Below, one piece after another: positions 61,830 to 64,000 of a DNA stretch of 64,000 nucleotides (positions are counted from its first letter, which is position 1; the number at the start of each line of letters is the position of its first letter). The notes beneath the pieces were generated by a model, which was given only the letters and a program-made list of their open reading frames with translations, searched no databases and was not told where the DNA came from. The position numbers and the translations under genes are program-made. Source of the DNA: CAVQCA01 sp963763115 (lineage in GTDB: Bacteria > Pseudomonadota > Gammaproteobacteria > UBA9214); the NCBI GenBank assembly GCA_963763115.1, contig CAVXNM010000018.1, forward strand, positions 1 to 64,000. The letters run 5' to 3'.

Positions 61830-62558
61830 TCAGGCGGGTACGATATCCCGTAGCCGGCATCCGTGCGGTGTACATTCCAGCAGGCTGCCTTGCCTGTACC
61901 AGTCACCGAGCACCATCCGCCGGGCTGGGCTGCCAGCGATTTCGAACTCGTGTATGCCGGGCCGGTGTGTATGCCCGTGAATCAGTTGTTGAACCCCGTG
62001 GCCAATCATGAAGCGGACCACCGTATCGGGGTTGACGTCCCTGATGGATTCCGGTTTTTCCCTGGCGCTCGCACGACTCTTCCCGCGCAACGCCTGTGCG
62101 ATGTCGCGGCGCGCCTGCAGGGGCTGCCGCAGAAAGGCCTGTTGCCAGCGGTAATCGCGCACCCCGGAGCGAAATGCCTGGTAGTCCACATCATCCGTAC
62201 ACAGGATATCGCCGTGCATCAGCAAAACGGGTGACCCGTAGAGGTCGATCCGTGCCGGATCGTCGAGCAGTCGGCAACCGGTACGGGTGGCGAATTGCTC
62301 ACCGATCAGAAAATCGCGGTTGCCTTGCAGGAGATATACCGGGGTGCCGGACGCGACACAGGCGCCGAGGCCATCCATGATCACATGTCCCACGGGGCTG
62401 TCGTCGTCATCTCCGTGCCAGAGTTCGAACAGGTCGCCGAGTATATACACGGCGTGGGCATTCCTGCCAAGCGTGTCGAGAACATCGAGAAAAAGCCGGG
62501 TGATCTGCGGTCGTGAGACATCGAGATGCAGATCGGAGACGAACAGGGTGCCCGGCAT
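61830..62558 (-). CDS. lpxH: UDP-2,3-diacylglucosamine diphosphatase LpxH
   Basis: Lipid A pathway pyrophosphatase, 242 aa, metallophosphoesterase fold. Metal ligands in FVSDLHLDVSRP, YILGDLFELWHGDDDD, LQGNRDFLIGEQ, LMHGDILCTDD and IHGHTHRPGIHEF. Its presence shows a Gram-negative outer membrane. Second gene of a minus-strand pair with the cyclophilin (17 bases apart). Confidence 0.97.
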   Translation of the reverse strand: MPGTLFVSDLHLDVSRPQITRLFLDVLDTLGRNAHAVYILGDLFELWHGDDDDSPVGHVIMDGLGACVASGTPVYLLQGNRDFLIGEQFATRTGCRLLDDPARIDLYGSPVLLMHGDILCTDDVDYQAFRSGVRDYRWQQAFLRQPLQARRDIAQALRGKSRASAREKPESIRDVNPDTVVRFMIGHGVQQLIHGHTHRPGIHEFEIAGSPARRMVLGDWYRQGSLLECTPHGCRLRDIVPA

Positions 62559-62575
62559 CCCGTCGTCGCCTCGTG

Positions 62576-63172
62576 TCAGTCCTCCACGACCGTCACTTTA
62601 TTGATGACGACCTCGTCAAGCGGCACATCCGTGAAACCGGGACGGTTGCCGGTCTGTACATGTTCAATGGCGTGCACCACGTCCATACCGTCGGTCACTT
62701 TCCCGAACACGCAATAGCCCCAGCCCTGCGGAGTCTGGGCGGTATGATCGAGGAAGCCGTTATCCTTGACGTTGATGAAGAACTGGGCGGTTGCCGATTG
62801 CGGATCGCTGGTGCGGGCCATGGCGATCGTGCCGGTGGTGTTCTTCAGGCCGTTGCCGGCTTCGTTTTTGATCGGTGCACGGGTGGATTTTTGTTTCATG
62901 TCTGCATTAAAACCACCGCCCTGTATCATGAAGCCAGGTATGACGCGATGGAAAATCGTACCGTCGTAAAAACCGGACTTTGCATACTCAACGAAATTCG
63001 CCACCGTTTCCGGTGCATTTTTTCCATCCAGTTCCAGCGTGATCACGCCTTTGTTTGTTTCCATGCGAACGGTCACTATGCCTGCTCCTTTTGAGTCAGT
63101 ATCAGATGAATATCCGGCGACCGGCAGAAATCCGAGTACGACGGACAGGAATAACCCAGCTATGCGTTCCAT
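62576..63172 (-). CDS. ppiA: Periplasmic cyclophilin-type peptidyl-prolyl isomerase
   Basis: 198 aa from the ATG of MERIAGLFLSVVLGFLPVAG, a signal peptide, so export to the periplasm is expected. Cyclophilin motifs: TIFHRVIPGFMIQGGGF (catalytic Arg), TIAMARTSDPQSATAQFF and VFGKVTDGMDVVHAIE. A longer upstream in-frame extension is not homologous. Cytosolic PpiB is the alternative if the leader is not cleaved. Confidence 0.9.
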   Translation of the reverse strand: MERIAGLFLSVVLGFLPVAGYSSDTDSKGAGIVTVRMETNKGVITLELDGKNAPETVANFVEYAKSGFYDGTIFHRVIPGFMIQGGGFNADMKQKSTRAPIKNEAGNGLKNTTGTIAMARTSDPQSATAQFFINVKDNGFLDHTAQTPQGWGYCVFGKVTDGMDVVHAIEHVQTGNRPGFTDVPLDEVVINKVTVVED

Positions 63173-63313
63173 TTGCCACCTCTGGTTATCAGTCAGCAGT
63201 CGGGCAATCATATAGGCTTTGGCCGCAGTTTCAAGTCCGCCAGGGTGATTCCCGTCGCGCTTTCCGCTACCATGGCGCGCCTCCGGATTCGCGAATTCAT
63301 ACACTACTCCACG

Positions 63314-64000
63314 ATGAATACGATCAAGATTCACAACAGCCTGACAGGCGACAAGGAAACCTTCGTTCCTCTAGAGGAGGGCAAGGTTCGCATGTACGTC
63401 TGCGGCATGACGGTCTATGACTACTGCCATCTGGGGCATGCACGTGTCATGGTGGTATTCGATGTCGTGACCCGCTACCTGCGTCATCGCGGCTACGAAG
63501 TAACCTACGTACGCAACATTACCGATATCGACGACAAGATCATCCGGCGCGCCAATGAAAACGGGGAATCGATACAGCAGCTCACCTCGCGCTTCATTTC
63601 CATCATGCATGAAGACGCTGCCGCGCTGGGCGTGCTGGCGCCGGACCTCGAGCCGCGCGCCACCTCATCCATGGATGACATCATCGGCATGATCCGGACC
63701 CTGATGGAGAAGGGCTATGCCTATGCGGGCGATAACGGCGATATCTATTACGACGTCAGCCGTTTCGGGAATTACGGACGCCTCTCGGGCAAGAGGCTTG
63801 AGGACCTGCGTGCCGGCGAGCGGGTGGCCGTCGACGAGGCGAAGCAGGATCCGCTCGATTTCGTCCTCTGGAAAGCAGCCAAGCCGGGTGAGCCCGGCTG
63901 GAGTTCACCCTGGGGGGAGGGGCGGCCGGGATGGCATATCGAATGTTCCGCCATGTCAACCCGCTGCCTCGGGTCACATTTCGATATCCACGGCGGCGGC
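63314..64000 (+). CDS. cysS: Cysteinyl-tRNA synthetase CysS, 5' part
   Basis: First 229 codons of a class Ia synthetase, running off the right edge. KIHNSLTGDKETFVPLEEGK is the usual N-terminus; the zinc Cys and HIGH-type motif are in YVCGMTVYDYCHLGHARV; VRNITDIDDKIIRRA and a second zinc Cys in GWHIECSAMS are present. Divergent from the cyclophilin with 141 bases between starts. Confidence 0.97.
   Translation, partial: MNTIKIHNSLTGDKETFVPLEEGKVRMYVCGMTVYDYCHLGHARVMVVFDVVTRYLRHRGYEVTYVRNITDIDDKIIRRANENGESIQQLTSRFISIMHEDAAALGVLAPDLEPRATSSMDDIIGMIRTLMEKGYAYAGDNGDIYYDVSRFGNYGRLSGKRLEDLRAGERVAVDEAKQDPLDFVLWKAAKPGEPGWSSPWGEGRPGWHIECSAMSTRCLGSHFDIHGGG

Overview
The window reads as a chromosomal segment of a gammaproteobacterium. 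The best evidence is the block leuC-leuD-leuB-asd-fimV-truA-trpF-trpB-trpA-accD-folC-dedD-cvpA-purF, followed after an interruption by metZ, which is a gene order shared by Pseudomonas-like and Chromatiales-like lineages. FleQ/FleN/FliA-type flagellar regulators, queA-tgt-yajC-secD-secF and lpxH next to a cyclophilin and cysS fit the same group. No rRNA is present, so the species cannot be named from sequence alone.

Bases 1-8034 are a mobile-element scrapyard. A GIY-YIG nuclease gene is broken by an IS66-family element (right part only) and, further along, by a complete IS30-family element with 25-bp inverted repeats and a 3-bp CAT target duplication. The IS66 transposase gene is itself split by a 3.5-kb recombinase-in-trio (RIT) element: three tandem tyrosine recombinases with ATGA overlaps, bounded by GGATCAT on both sides. 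Precise removal of the RIT would restore a 510-codon transposase frame. Further right are a headless winged-helix protein, the first third of a response-regulator receiver domain and an integrase lacking its catalytic domain, ending at a tRNA-Ala(CGC). About 1 kb without a convincing gene follows.

Bases 9074-15612 carry a motility/c-di-GMP regulatory block: a FleQ-like sigma-54 activator, a globin-fold/PAS/GGDEF/EAL protein (globin proximal His and GGDEF motif both degenerate, EAL intact), a FleN/FlhG ATPase, FliA (sigma-28) and a small GYF-domain membrane protein. No flagellar structural, flhF or chemotaxis genes are adjacent. Converging on it are overlapping AmmeMemoRadiSam A and B genes. 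Bases 17065-24940 hold glycogen/alpha-glucan genes (glgB, glgC, malQ, glgP). Then come tRNA-Leu(CAA), queA-tgt-yajC-secD-secF, suhB, an ECF sigma/anti-sigma/DUF3106 operon, psd, a Sco1-like copper protein, prmB, aroC, an MFS transporter and the long leu-asd-fimV-trp-accD-folC-dedD-cvpA-purF block.

Between purF and metZ lies about 3.4 kb of accessory DNA: a dead phage-type integrase (frameshift plus two lost catalytic residues), several small unknown genes, and a 16-bp near-identical direct repeat (15/16) at 55072 and 58096 that may mark the ends of a decayed integrated element. The window closes with metZ, a glycerate kinase, a DUF455 ferritin-like protein, lpxH and a periplasmic cyclophilin (both minus strand), and the start of cysS, which runs off the right edge.
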